Of a DNA stretch of 33,719 nt, positions 23,976 to 32,062 are shown piece after piece; position 1 is the first letter of the stretch, and each line of letters opens with the position of its first letter. The position numbers were made by a program, and so were the translations under genes. Under the pieces are notes generated by a model that made no database searches, had not been told where the DNA came from, and was given only the letters and a program-made list of their open reading frames with translations. Location of the stretch: contig JAQTQG010000015.1 of assembly GCA_028712375.1 (NCBI GenBank), positions 1-33,719 on the forward strand. The letters are read 5' to 3'. The DNA is from Candidatus Omnitrophota bacterium. GTDB lineage: Bacteria; Omnitrophota; Gorgyraeia; Gygaellales; Profunditerraquicolaceae.

Positions 23976-24908
23976 CTATAGCAATTCTTCGGAATAAAGA
24001 TAGGTTTGCAATGCAGCCCTGGCAATAAATTTTTTAGAGGCAGCAGCAGTTGAATTTGCATGCTGGGTTAACACGCAAATCAGAAAATCCCCTTTACAAC
24101 TAAACATAATCCCCGCATCATGGCAAACAGTGCGCTCTAAACCCGTCTTATGGGCGACGCTAACATCTACCGGCAGATATTTCGGAAGACGATCATTTAC
24201 ACGCTGTAATTTTAAGATTTTCAGGCATTTTTCCGAAAGCTTTCTATTCACCAGGCTCCTGCGGTAAATATGCTCCAACAATAAAGCCATATCCTGCGCA
24301 GTAGTATAATTCTCGATCCCCCGGTCTCTTGAATAAAAATCGGCGATCCTTCTGGAAAGATTAGTATTTCTTAATCCCAGAGAATTAAAAACATTATTTA
24401 AATAATCCACCCCCAACATACTGGTAAGCATGTTGGCTGCAGTATTATCGCTGTCATAAATCATTAAACCGGTTAATTCTTCTATCGTAAAAGCTACTCC
24501 CGGCCGCATCTCTTTTAAAGTGCCTGAACCGGAAAATTTATCGCTATTTTTTAAAATAATCTCCTGATTAAGATTAATCCTGCCTTCCTCAGAAGCAATA
24601 AAACAAGCTGCCATAATCGGCATCTTTACCAGGCTTGCGGAAGGAAATAACCTGTCTTTATTATAAGCAATCTCCCAACCGGTCCGCAAATCCTTAACAA
24701 CAATGCCTACTTCACCTTTAAATTTCCTTATTTGTCCGGATAATCTCTGCTGGAGCCTCTGCCAAGCAGCTTTTTTAGCCGCCAGGGCAACCTGTTGCCT
24801 CTTAGCAGCCTGAAAATAAAAATGATACCGCAAAACGCAATAGAGACCGCCGGACAGTAAAGCAGCAATAAGAATAATGCTAAGTTTTTTCTTAACGGTG
24901 AATACCAT
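23976..24908 (-). CDS. Class A beta-lactamase-family serine hydrolase (membrane-anchored)
   Basis: This 310-residue protein has an N-terminal membrane anchor (about 8-27) and a helical linker. The serine-penicilloyl fold carries S92-L-V-K95, S153-D154-N155 and K254-T255-G256, all in order and at normal spacing. The omega-loop region reads G-I-E-N-Y (E199), not the usual E-P-E-L-N, so classic deacylation may be impaired. The protein could be a true beta-lactamase, a D,D-peptidase-like enzyme or a cell-wall sensor. It stands alone, 65 bases before the AlkD-like gene, with no AmpR-type regulator nearby. Catalytic function as a serine acyl-enzyme is well supported; antibiotic hydrolysis is not. 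Confidence 0.87.
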   Translation of the reverse strand: MVFTVKKKLSIILIAALLSGGLYCVLRYHFYFQAAKRQQVALAAKKAAWQRLQQRLSGQIRKFKGEVGIVVKDLRTGWEIAYNKDRLFPSASLVKMPIMAACFIASEEGRINLNQEIILKNSDKFSGSGTLKEMRPGVAFTIEELTGLMIYDSDNTAANMLTSMLGVDYLNNVFNSLGLRNTNLSRRIADFYSRDRGIENYTTAQDMALLLEHIYRRSLVNRKLSEKCLKILKLQRVNDRLPKYLPVDVSVAHKTGLERTVCHDAGIMFSCKGDFLICVLTQHANSTAAASKKFIARAALQTYLYSEELL

Positions 24909-24957
24909 ATTTTCCAGATTAATTACCGTGTATTTTTCTTAAGAAAAATACACTCTA

Positions 24958-24997
24958 CAAAAATAACCCGCTGAAACAATAACCGTTACAGCGGGTT
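24958..24997 (-). terminator. Intrinsic terminator after the RDD gene
   Basis: On the minus strand AACCCGCTG (24997-24989) pairs perfectly with CAGCGGGTT (24973-24965), followed by ATTTTTGT. It lies about 40 bases after the RDD stop codon. Confidence 0.88.
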
Positions 24998-25034
24998 ACG
25001 GGGAACAAGCTCCGGGGGCCCCTATAAAAAGTTA

Positions 25035-25529
25035 CTACCGCTTGAGCAATCCAGAGCGCTCGGCGGCAGAAATAGCCATAAAACCAATAGCTATCTTTAA
25101 AACTATTACCGCAACTAAAAGCGCGATGGATATCCATAAAAAAGTGCTGTCTTTTGCCTGCGGCTTTAAATCATTTACTTTCGTTTTAGCTATTCTATCG
25201 CCGAATCTTTTTGCCTCTACCTTATCCTTGAGCATTACAATGTATTCAATAAGCGGCAAAACCGGAATGACCATTAAAATATTCCTAATAATCGTTTTAG
25301 CTGATTTCGCCGGGAGGCCGTCTTCACCAATAACCTGAATTCCCACTAAATATTTGCCCGCACTTTGCCCGTTAAAACAATCTTTAAAAAGAATCACAAT
25401 AATCCAAATAGCCCAAGTAAAGTTCTTCCCCAGTAAAACAGAAATAAATATAGCAATAAACTGGGCGATTATGGAATCAATAAAGAACGCACACACTCTT
25501 TTATTCGGACCGGGCTTACTAAAATCCAT
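25035..25529 (-). CDS. RDD-family integral membrane protein
   Basis: The start is the ATG at 25529, six bases after AAGGAGG. The 164-residue protein opens with P-N-K-R-V-C-A-F-F-I-D-S-I-I, the RDD motif in which Arg and Asp lie in the first helix. It continues with a second helix, G-Q-S-A-G-K-Y-L-V-G-I-Q-V, and R-F-G-D-R-I-A-K-T-K-V near the end of the domain. An extra C-terminal membrane helix (about 134-155) follows. RDD proteins are small membrane proteins, some linked to ion or solute transport; no substrate can be named here. It follows a receiver gene by 78 bases. Confidence 0.9.
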   Translation of the reverse strand: MDFSKPGPNKRVCAFFIDSIIAQFIAIFISVLLGKNFTWAIWIIVILFKDCFNGQSAGKYLVGIQVIGEDGLPAKSAKTIIRNILMVIPVLPLIEYIVMLKDKVEAKRFGDRIAKTKVNDLKPQAKDSTFLWISIALLVAVIVLKIAIGFMAISAAERSGLLKR

Positions 25530-25607
25530 CACAGACCTCCTTCTTAATCAGCCTCTGAATAATACAATTGAACTGGTACAAAATTTATGCAACTGCCCAT
25601 GCTTAAA

Positions 25608-25985
25608 CTATGCCTTACTTGTTTTTTCAATACAATCAATCAAAGCCCTTAAACTTACCGGCTTAGCAATAAAAGGATGCCCTCCGATGGTACCCATGCC
25701 TTCCTCAATCTCGGACTGCTTGGCAACTCCGGTTAAAAACACTATCGGGATACCTTTAGTCTTAGCATCATTTTCTAATTGATAACAAAGATCGCCACCA
25801 TCAACATCCGGCATCATAATATCCAAAAAAATCAGGTTCGGGTTAAACTCTCTAGCGGCAACCAGCCCATGTGACCCGCTATTTTCCGTTCTAACAGTAT
25901 ATTTGCCGGTACCTTCCAGGTTTAATTTTATTAATCTTGTAAGGTCGGCTTCATCATCAATCACTAATATCTTTTTTTTATCCAT
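25608..25985 (-). CDS. Single-domain response regulator
   Basis: This 125-residue protein is a receiver domain only: D10-D11-E12 pocket, phospho-acceptor D55 in F-L-D-I-M-M-P, switch Thr in F-L-T-G and conserved K-P in F-I-A-K-P-V. No kinase is adjacent; the histidine kinase at 20788 is the only one in the window and may serve both receivers. A good promoter precedes it. Confidence 0.93.
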   Translation of the reverse strand: MDKKKILVIDDEADLTRLIKLNLEGTGKYTVRTENSGSHGLVAAREFNPNLIFLDIMMPDVDGGDLCYQLENDAKTKGIPIVFLTGVAKQSEIEEGMGTIGGHPFIAKPVSLRALIDCIEKTSKA

Positions 25986-26080
25986 TACACCCCCCTGTTC
26001 ATTCTCATCAAAAGATATGCCTGCCCTGCCTGTAAACGTACTCCAGATTTTAAATACCCTCTATGCAAGACTTTTATTTA

Positions 26081-26108
26081 ATTATAACTCCTGCACTACA
26101 CTATACAA
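26081..26108 (-). promoter_or_regulatory. Promoter of the receiver gene at 25608
   Basis: TTGTAT (26108-26103) and a perfect TATAAT (26086-26081) are 16 bases apart on the minus strand, about 95 bases before the start codon. Confidence 0.65.
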
Positions 26109-26134
26109 GAGTTTTCTGAATAAGCGCAAAACAA

Positions 26135-26154
26135 CATATTCTTTTATGAATATG
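26135..26154 (-). terminator. Possible weak terminator after the TPR gene
   Basis: On the minus strand CATATTC and GAATATG form a 7-bp stem with a 6-base loop directly after the TPR stop, followed by TTGTTTTG. It is AT-rich and the T-run is broken, so the call is weak. Confidence 0.4.
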
Positions 26155-26155
26155 G

Positions 26156-27052
26156 CTACTTCTCTTTTTCCAGCGCCTGCTTAATCTCTACAAGAAAACC
26201 CGGCTCCAAAACTAATCCCAATTTTTCCGCTTTGTTCACATCCGCTAAAGCCTTACTATATTCATTCAAAACATAATAAATAACCGCCCGGTTTTTATAA
26301 GCCTGCGCATATTGGGGGTCTATTTCAATAGCATTAGTGTAATCAAAAAGAGCTTTAGCAAAATTACCCTGACGGGAATAAATAAAACCGCGATTATTAT
26401 GTGCCTGGGCATACTGTGTGTCAATTTCGATCGCCATGGAATAATCGCATATTGCTTCGCTAAAAGCGCCTAATTTTTCATAAACCAACCCGCGGTTGTA
26501 GTAGCTCTGCGCAAGATGAGGGTTATTCTTAGAGTTAGGATTGATTGCTATAGATTTGCTAAAATCATGGATCGCTTGATTAAAATTTCTCTCCTGGGCA
26601 TAAACCAGCCCGCGCATGTAATAAGCCTCTGCCAGGTCAGTGGGGCTTAGATCTTTTAATTCAAGATCAGAGCTCAAAGCAATGAACTTGCTAAAATTAT
26701 AAATAGCCTGAGAAGAATTTTCCAGCCGCAGATAAGCCAGAGCGCGCTTGTAATAAGCCTCTGCCAGGCGAGGGTCTATTTTAACCGCCTCGGTAAAATC
26801 GGAAACCGCCTGAATAAAATTATTTAACTGAAAATAAGCTAAGGCGCGCTTGTAATAAGCCTCCGAAAGGCCGGGATTTTTTTTAATCGCTTCATTAAAA
26901 TCGGAAACCGCCTGAGTCAAATCGCCTCTTTTAAAACAAGCATTGGCATTATCCAAATATTCTTGCGCGGTTTCGGCAAAAGAAAAATGAACATTTAAAA
27001 ATGACAGCGTGATCAAAAAAACTATTCCAACCTGAAAGTTTTGAAATCTCAC
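26156..27052 (-). CDS. Secreted or periplasmic TPR-repeat protein
   Basis: This 298-residue protein starts at a GTG (27052) with AAGGGG eight bases upstream. A signal peptide (about 1-26, ending S-F-A) is followed by about seven TPR units of 34 residues with the pattern A-E-A-Y-Y-K-R-A-L-A-Y...A-V-S-D-F-T-E-A-V-K-I-D-P. The units are very alike (for example YYKRALAYFQL and YYKRALAYLRL), so they arose by recent internal duplication. TPR superhelices bind peptides of partner proteins. No partner is evident from context. Confidence 0.92.
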   Translation of the reverse strand: MRFQNFQVGIVFLITLSFLNVHFSFAETAQEYLDNANACFKRGDLTQAVSDFNEAIKKNPGLSEAYYKRALAYFQLNNFIQAVSDFTEAVKIDPRLAEAYYKRALAYLRLENSSQAIYNFSKFIALSSDLELKDLSPTDLAEAYYMRGLVYAQERNFNQAIHDFSKSIAINPNSKNNPHLAQSYYNRGLVYEKLGAFSEAICDYSMAIEIDTQYAQAHNNRGFIYSRQGNFAKALFDYTNAIEIDPQYAQAYKNRAVIYYVLNEYSKALADVNKAEKLGLVLEPGFLVEIKQALEKEK

Positions 27053-27386
27053 CTTTTTTACCCCTTTTTGCTTATTCTAAACTAAGTTGTATCTTATCAC
27101 AGAAGGCCGATAAATCAAACGCCTCTATTCCCAAAATATACCGTTTACCTCAGGTTATAAACCCTTCAAAAAGAATGCTCTGCAGCCTGCTTGACAATAC
27201 ATAAAATTCAACTCTCCCGGCCCGGAATTAAATTAACAATATTACCGATAAGAATAACGATGCCATTATAGGAATAAATGAACGGAAAGGAAAATTTGAA
27301 TAGAGAATGTTCCGGGTAAAAACTACATTTTACTCTTTTAGAGCCTATCAATTAATTTTAATTAATTGGAACAATGCGGTTTTTGC
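27053..27386. other. Intergenic stretch with a 20-bp perfect palindrome
   Basis: These 334 bases hold no credible gene. Close to the methyltransferase stop is a perfect AT-rich palindrome, CAATTAATT-TT-AATTAATTG (27349-27368). It lacks a T-run of its own and could be a protein-binding site or an AT-rich hairpin. The remainder should include the promoter of the TPR gene, but I see no box pair good enough to name. Confidence 0.5.
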
Positions 27387-28073
27387 CTAAATTTTATTCC
27401 GCCAGACCGAACACTGAAGATTGGTTATATTTTTCTCCAAAACAAGCCAATCTTCATTATCCAACAGGTAACGATGCGCCGGAGCATAATAAGCTAAGCG
27501 GATCTGACGCGGATTATCTAATAAAGATCTTTTAATATTACCTAATACTTTTTCCAGTGTTTTACTGCCAAAAGGGTTAAACATAAAAAAAATTGTTTCA
27601 TCTTTAATCTTAAAATTAACCGCTTCCTCATTAATGAATTCGATGGCAGTTTTACCGGACTTAAAATTGGCCAGATTATTATTGGCAATATTAACCAGCG
27701 ATTTGTCCATTTCTACCCCGATAACTTTCTTTAGTTCCCGCAGGGCCGTAAAGAAGACCACTCTGCCCTTGCCTGACCCGAAATCCACAAATATATCTTC
27801 CGGCCCGGGTTTCAGATAACCAATAATCTTTGCTAATACATGGTAGGGGGTAGGCTGATACATCACTCCATCTTTATATAAACTAAAGGTATCTTCAACA
27901 AAAGTTGCCCCATCGGTTTTTATGTTATGCTGCTTTTCGAAAGAATGCACTTTCACAATTTCCAGAGCCCCAATAATAAAATGCAGCAGGCGGCGAAATT
28001 CGTTCGCTAAAGAAGCGGTAACATATTTGCTAAGTTTGCACCCTAATGATTCGTTCATCTTTTGCGCAAGCAA
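27387..28073 (-). CDS. Class I SAM-dependent methyltransferase
   Basis: This protein of up to 228 residues contains motif I V-D-F-G-S-G-K-G-R (about 96-104), an acidic residue in V-I-G-V-E-M-D ending motif II, and M-F-N-P-F-G (about 164-169) as the post-motif. The combination resembles class I methyltransferases with an N-P-F type active-site loop. Substrate unknown; a Dot1-like nucleosome role is excluded in bacteria. The start is uncertain: TTG at 28073 has GGTGG nine bases upstream, while the ATG at 28058 lacks a clear site. The gene stands alone. Confidence 0.85.
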   Translation of the reverse strand: MLAQKMNESLGCKLSKYVTASLANEFRRLLHFIIGALEIVKVHSFEKQHNIKTDGATFVEDTFSLYKDGVMYQPTPYHVLAKIIGYLKPGPEDIFVDFGSGKGRVVFFTALRELKKVIGVEMDKSLVNIANNNLANFKSGKTAIEFINEEAVNFKIKDETIFFMFNPFGSKTLEKVLGNIKRSLLDNPRQIRLAYYAPAHRYLLDNEDWLVLEKNITNLQCSVWRNKI

Positions 28074-28169
28074 TTACTTTTTCCACCCTCACCTTGTTAC
28101 AAAATAAAATTTTTAATATGCTAGGATATTCTACCACAGAAGGTTAGAAATTTACACATCCTATAAGAA

Positions 28170-28208
28170 ACGTAAAAAAATAAAAAGCCCGGTAAAATCC
28201 GCCGGGCT
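28170..28208 (-). terminator. Intrinsic terminator after the thiazole synthase gene
   Basis: On the minus strand AGCCCGG (28208-28202) pairs with CCGGGCT (28192-28186), followed by TTTTATTTTTTT. Confidence 0.88.
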
Positions 28209-28283
28209 CTCTATAATCTCTGTTTAAAAGTAAAGATAAACAAAATTTAACTTCTATTTAAATTATTTATTAAATTCCCCCCC

Positions 28284-29057
28284 CTATACTTTTTTAAGCA
28301 GCTCCTTGGCAACCTTTTTGCCAGATAACAGCATGCCGCCGAAAATCGGCCCCATGCGCGGCCCGCCGATAACCGCATTAGCGCACATCCCGCAGACGTA
28401 AAACCCCGGGCACACCTCTTTAGAATTTCTGACAATTGTCTCTTCGCCTACCTGCGCCCACATTGATTGTTCGCCCATAAGTTTGCCTGTCTTTGTATTC
28501 AAACGAATCCCGGATTTTTTCTCAATGATCCTGGCTACCTCGGCAGGATGGCCGGTAGCATCCACCACAAACTTTGCCCGCATCGTAATAGGATCAACAT
28601 GTAAATTGGCCATTTCAACCGCAGTCCAGTTCAACACCAGCCCGCAAACCCTTTTACGCCGGATCATTACATCTTCAGCGCTCAATAAATTAAAAATCTT
28701 AAGCCCCGCCTTAACTGCCTTGGAACAAATTGTCGACACTGTTTCAATAGAATCGGATAAATAATAACCCTTCTCATATTGCCTGGCTGTAATTTCAAAC
28801 TCATCCAGTATTTTTTTAGCCGGCTCCTGAAAGACAATCTCATTAAACATTACCCCGCCGCCCCACATACCGCCTCCGATGGAAAGCTTCCTTTCAAACA
28901 ACACAACCTTTCTGCCGGCTCCTGCCAGATAATAACCGCACACCAGGCCAGCAGGCCCGCCTCCCACAATTGCCACATCTACATCTAATGCGCTTATCAG
29001 CTTCTTACTGTATGATTCGATAATCGCCTGTGAAATTTTTATTTCATCTAATTGCAT
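28284..29057 (-). CDS. thi4: THI4-type thiamine thiazole synthase, sulfide-dependent (His) type
   Basis: The start is the ATG at 29057, with AAGGAGG five bases upstream, giving 257 residues. A Rossmann motif V-G-G-G-P-A-G (31-37) and G-G-G-M-W-G-G-G (61-68) mark the THI4 family, which makes the thiamin thiazole phosphate from NAD and glycine. The sulfur-donor position reads N-L-H-V-D-P with His153 in place of the Cys of yeast and plant THI4. This is the arrangement of archaeal and anaerobe enzymes that use free sulfide catalytically and are not suicide proteins. A TPP riboswitch with its own terminator precedes it. The host is therefore probably able to make thiamin and lives with sulfide and little oxygen (inference). 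Confidence 0.93.
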   Translation of the reverse strand: MQLDEIKISQAIIESYSKKLISALDVDVAIVGGGPAGLVCGYYLAGAGRKVVLFERKLSIGGGMWGGGVMFNEIVFQEPAKKILDEFEITARQYEKGYYLSDSIETVSTICSKAVKAGLKIFNLLSAEDVMIRRKRVCGLVLNWTAVEMANLHVDPITMRAKFVVDATGHPAEVARIIEKKSGIRLNTKTGKLMGEQSMWAQVGEETIVRNSKEVCPGFYVCGMCANAVIGGPRMGPIFGGMLLSGKKVAKELLKKV

Positions 29058-29084
29058 AGCATCCTCCTTAAAATGAGTTGTAAA

Positions 29085-29115
29085 TAAAAAACCCTTACGC
29101 CGGGCGCATAAGGGT
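29085..29115 (-). terminator. TPP-riboswitch expression-platform terminator
   Basis: On the minus strand ACCCTTATGC pairs with GCGTAAGGGT around the loop GCCCG, and TTTTTATTT follows. It lies between the TPP aptamer and the ribosome binding site, so ligand-bound leader should stop here. Confidence 0.9.
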
Positions 29116-29130
29116 ATCATTTCTCACTAT

Positions 29131-29217
29131 TTTCCCTCCGCTGGCATTATCCAGATCAGGTTATTAGGGTAATCCGCTGCTTAAGCGAAACTCTCAGGCC
29201 GCCTGACGGCCTCCCCT
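29131..29217 (-). ncRNA. TPP (THI-box) riboswitch
   Basis: On the minus strand the element starts at GGGGAG and contains the conserved CUGAGAG, ACCCUAAUAACCUGAUCUGG and AUAAUGCCAGCGGAGGGAA blocks of the TPP aptamer in the right order and spacing. The following terminator hairpin makes it an OFF switch by transcription attenuation: high thiamin pyrophosphate represses the thiazole synthase gene. Confidence 0.96.
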
Positions 29218-29246
29218 ATATTTTTACTAAACCAAATTTCCCATTT

Positions 29247-29274
29247 ATTTTATCACGGTTACCTAAAAAGTCAA
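29247..29274 (-). promoter_or_regulatory. Promoter of the TPP-riboswitch leader
   Basis: TTGACT (29274-29269) and TAAAAT (29252-29247) are separated by 16 bases on the minus strand, placing the start about 20 bases before the aptamer. Confidence 0.75.
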
Positions 29275-29328
29275 ACTTCCTCTTCGAAAAGATTTTGATA
29301 ATTTTTTATCCGGTATAAAATAATCGGC

Positions 29329-30276
29329 TTAATTCAGTTTCGCAGAAATCTCATAAAGAATCCCGCCTGCTATTTCCGGTTTAGGGAGCAGGTATTTCCG
29401 CGCGGAAACAACAACTTGGGTTCTGTTAACTGTTTTCTTTATAATCTTTACATTTACTTGAGCGGATTTTATGCCTGCGTTAATAATACCCCGCGCTTTA
29501 TCTTCATTAGCAATCTTGCCCTGCCGCCTTAAAACCTTTAAAGCTTCTTCGTATACATTGTCAAAAGTTACGGTAAACTCCTGCTGAACACTATCTCTTC
29601 CCATAAAGGTTAAAGCCACCGCAACCGGTAAAACTGCCACGCCCGTCAGCATCGCGACTCCATAAATCGCCGCTCCTTGTATTCCAGCCGCTTTCATTGG
29701 TTCTGCCAGTATAAGCGCCGCTAGCTGCTGAACACTAGTTATGTTTTTATAACTTTTATGTATATTTATGTCATATACTTTGACAACGGGCTCTGCGCCG
29801 GCACTATAATCCTTGGAAACAATTCTTCCCATACCAAGGGAAAGCATATCAAGCTGCATAGGCATTTGTTCAGCGGGCTTGCTACCTTGTTTTCCTCCCT
29901 GCTTTACTACCTTGAGCTCATCAACGTTCAATTTGCCTTCCTTATTTCTCTCCAGGCCGATTTCCTTTATTTCAATTGCAACATTCACTAAATGCAATTT
30001 CTTCTTCAGTAAAGCGCCCAGGTCATACTTAACATTTATTTTCGGCAAATCCACAAGAATACCCCGGGAGAATCCTTTAGGATTGTATATTTTAAAACCG
30101 GATATCCGCACAGATTGGCTGGAAACACTTAAAGAAAATCCATCGATATGCACCGGCGCGCCGGTAACTTGCGTAGCTACAGTGGTTATCACAAACTTAA
30201 TTATCTGGTCTTTAAGAATGCTCCCGGTAAAAATGACAATTAGAAGTATCCCCAAGATAACAATAAACTTCTTCAT
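29329..30276 (-). CDS. AsmA-like envelope protein with a DUF3568-like C-terminal domain
   Basis: The start is the ATG at 30276, six bases after AAAGGAGG; an ATG two codons earlier touches that site and is unlikely. The 315-residue protein has an N-terminal membrane helix (about 5-25). An AsmA/DUF748-like strand-rich domain follows (V-H-I-D-G-F-S-L-S-V, I-S-G-F-K-I-Y-N-P, I-N-V-K-Y-D-L), as in proteins bridging inner and outer membranes or moving lipids. The C-terminal third (about 195-315) has a G/A/V-rich stretch, Y-E-E-A-L-K-V-L-R-R-Q-G and V-V-V-S-A-R-K-Y. This recalls the DUF3568-like lipoprotein encoded next upstream, so it may be a fusion of the two families. Function unproven. Confidence 0.75.
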   Translation of the reverse strand: MKKFIVILGILLIVIFTGSILKDQIIKFVITTVATQVTGAPVHIDGFSLSVSSQSVRISGFKIYNPKGFSRGILVDLPKINVKYDLGALLKKKLHLVNVAIEIKEIGLERNKEGKLNVDELKVVKQGGKQGSKPAEQMPMQLDMLSLGMGRIVSKDYSAGAEPVVKVYDINIHKSYKNITSVQQLAALILAEPMKAAGIQGAAIYGVAMLTGVAVLPVAVALTFMGRDSVQQEFTVTFDNVYEEALKVLRRQGKIANEDKARGIINAGIKSAQVNVKIIKKTVNRTQVVVSARKYLLPKPEIAGGILYEISAKLN

Positions 30277-30353
30277 AATCATCCTCCTTTTCGGAAAATT
30301 TTGCGCTAAGCAAAATCACCGCGGGCTCCCCCGGGTAAAAAACTAAAGATCAA

Positions 30354-30370
30354 GCCTGCTGCTTGCAGGC
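30354..30370 (-). terminator. Possible terminator after the DUF3568-like lipoprotein
   Basis: GCCTGC and GCAGGC form a perfect 6-bp stem with a 5-base loop. A run of six T residues follows on the minus strand but only after about 11 bases, so termination may be weak. Confidence 0.35.
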
Positions 30371-30393
30371 AATTATATAGCTACTAGAAAAAT

Positions 30394-30783
30394 CTAAAGG
30401 TAACCCTGTATTGCTTTTAATATCTTATCCGCAGCTACCCTATCCGAGTTAACCACCCCCACGCGGATTTCCACTTTTGTGGAATTATTGGCGATTCTGC
30501 GGATATCAATCCAAATCTCTTTACCATCGCTATATTGGCTTTTTAGCTGTGTGATATTGACTTCCTTTACTTTTCTGGTCATTTCCAAATTAAGTGAATT
30601 TAAGGCTCTCTCCGCAGCGCTTATGGTTTGTTCATAAGAAGCATTGAATTGCTGCGTCAACTTTCCGGATAGCCAAACCGCAGTCCCCGTACCGGCGGCT
30701 GCCCCTGCCAATAAAGCAACGCAACCGTAAATATTTAACAATAATGCCAGCGAAAAAACAAAAACAGCTATCTTTTTAAACAT
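30394..30783 (-). CDS. DUF3568-like small lipoprotein
   Basis: The start is the ATG at 30783, six bases after AAAGGAG. The 129-residue protein has a signal sequence ending N-I-Y-G-C21, a plausible though imperfect lipobox, then V-A-L-L-A-G-A-A-A-G-T-G-T-A-V, typical of DUF3568 proteins. A domain with Y-E-Q-T-I-S-A-A-E-R-A-L and I-R-V-G-V-V follows. It is a predicted periplasmic or outer-membrane-facing lipoprotein. The downstream gene carries a similar domain. Confidence 0.82.
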   Translation of the reverse strand: MFKKIAVFVFSLALLLNIYGCVALLAGAAAGTGTAVWLSGKLTQQFNASYEQTISAAERALNSLNLEMTRKVKEVNITQLKSQYSDGKEIWIDIRRIANNSTKVEIRVGVVNSDRVAADKILKAIQGYL

Positions 30784-30942
30784 GCTTGTCTCCTTTTTTA
30801 TTATTTTAATCCAAAATAAAACCCTCTGCAAGATATCTTATCATAAAAAAAATCAGTCCGGCAAATTCTACTCTGCGGCTTTAACTCTGCGTACCGGATG
30901 AATTTCATATTGGCCAAACAGAAAAAAGATAATAATTGTATC

Positions 30943-30983
30943 TTGCAATCTTACCTTGAGCGTGATAATATTCATCATATTAT
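30943..30983 (+). promoter_or_regulatory. Candidate corA promoter region
   Basis: Two overlapping box pairs are possible: TTGCAA (30943-30948) with GATAAT (30964-30969), spacing 15, or TTGAGC (30956-30961) with TATTAT (30978-30983), spacing 16. The second would start transcription inside the ribosome binding site, so the first is more likely. Confidence 0.35.
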
Positions 30984-30998
30984 TCATAAGGAGGCTTG

Positions 30999-31967
30999 AT
31001 GTACGAAACTTTGTTTTACAGCGCTCAATCCGGGATTAAATTTGATCGGTTAAGCTCCGCTCAAATACAAGAAGCCATAAAAGACCCCTGTGGTGTCTTG
31101 TGGATAGATATCCAGGAAATAGACGATAATGATATCGACCTGCTTACCGAGGTATTCAATATACACCCGCTCACCATTGAAGACTGTATCATGGCCAATA
31201 CCCGGCCAAAGGTTGAAAACTTCAAAGACTACCTGTACCTGATTATGTTCTCCCTGGAATGCGACGAAAAAAGTAAAATTAAAATGGGCGAGATGGATTT
31301 CTGCCTGGGAAAAAACTTCCTGATTACTTCGCATAACGACCCGATTTCAACCTTAACAACGAATAAAGAAAGAATACGCAAAGATTCCCCGATAATTAAA
31401 AACGGCGCGGATTTTTTATTATATGCCATTATTGACAGCCTGGTGGACAGCTATTTCCCGGTTATCCACAAATTCGATGATTCGGTTGACCAAATGAGCG
31501 ATGAACTTTTTAAAGACCCCACTAATGATACCCTTAAAAAAATATATAACTTAAAGAATGAAATTATCCACCTGCGGCGCACCATCGGCCCTCAGGCAGA
31601 CGTAGTCAGCCTGCTGGCACGGGGGGATTACCCGCAAGTTACAGCGGCAAATTCAATCTACTTCCGGAATATATACGACAGTTTAATACGGATCAATGAT
31701 ATCGTGGGAACTTCGCGCGACATTATTACCGGAGCTATGGAGGCTTATGTTTCAGTAGTTTCCAATAGGCTAAACGAAATCATGAAAACCCTAACCGTGA
31801 TTGCTACTATCATGATGCCCCTTACCCTGGTTGCCAGTATTTATGGCATGAATTTTAAACATATGCCGGAGCTGGAACATCGGCTCGGTTACCCTTTCGT
31901 CCTTTTAATCATGGCCTGCATTACCATAGGCATGCTTATCTTTTTTAAGCGGCGTAAGTGGCTTTAA
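30999..31967 (+). CDS. corA: CorA-family magnesium/cobalt transporter
   Basis: The start is the ATG at 30999, with AAGGAGG just upstream. The 322-residue protein has a large cytoplasmic alpha/beta domain (H-P-L-T-I-E-D-C near residue 53) and a long stalk helix with D-Q-M-S-D and L-R-R-T-I-G-P. Two C-terminal membrane helices carry the signature Y-G-M-N (GMN at 283-285) between them and a basic F-F-K-R-R-K-W end. CorA pentamers import Mg2+, and GMN is the selectivity loop. It is the first plus-strand gene and is divergent from the lipoprotein gene. Confidence 0.96.
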   Translation: MYETLFYSAQSGIKFDRLSSAQIQEAIKDPCGVLWIDIQEIDDNDIDLLTEVFNIHPLTIEDCIMANTRPKVENFKDYLYLIMFSLECDEKSKIKMGEMDFCLGKNFLITSHNDPISTLTTNKERIRKDSPIIKNGADFLLYAIIDSLVDSYFPVIHKFDDSVDQMSDELFKDPTNDTLKKIYNLKNEIIHLRRTIGPQADVVSLLARGDYPQVTAANSIYFRNIYDSLIRINDIVGTSRDIITGAMEAYVSVVSNRLNEIMKTLTVIATIMMPLTLVASIYGMNFKHMPELEHRLGYPFVLLIMACITIGMLIFFKRRKWL

Positions 31968-32028
31968 ACTTACCCCACCCCCGCCGCCAAATTATAATAA
32001 ATAACTTTCTCTTTAAGCATTAAAATAG

Positions 32029-32034
32029 TATAAT
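32029..32034 (+). promoter_or_regulatory. -10 box of the small coiled-coil gene
   Basis: A perfect TATAAT lies about 30 bases before the start codon; the -35 region is T-rich (TTTCTC) but weak. Confidence 0.5.
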
Positions 32035-32062
32035 TTGTTCAAAAAGTTAAAAGGAGAGGCGT

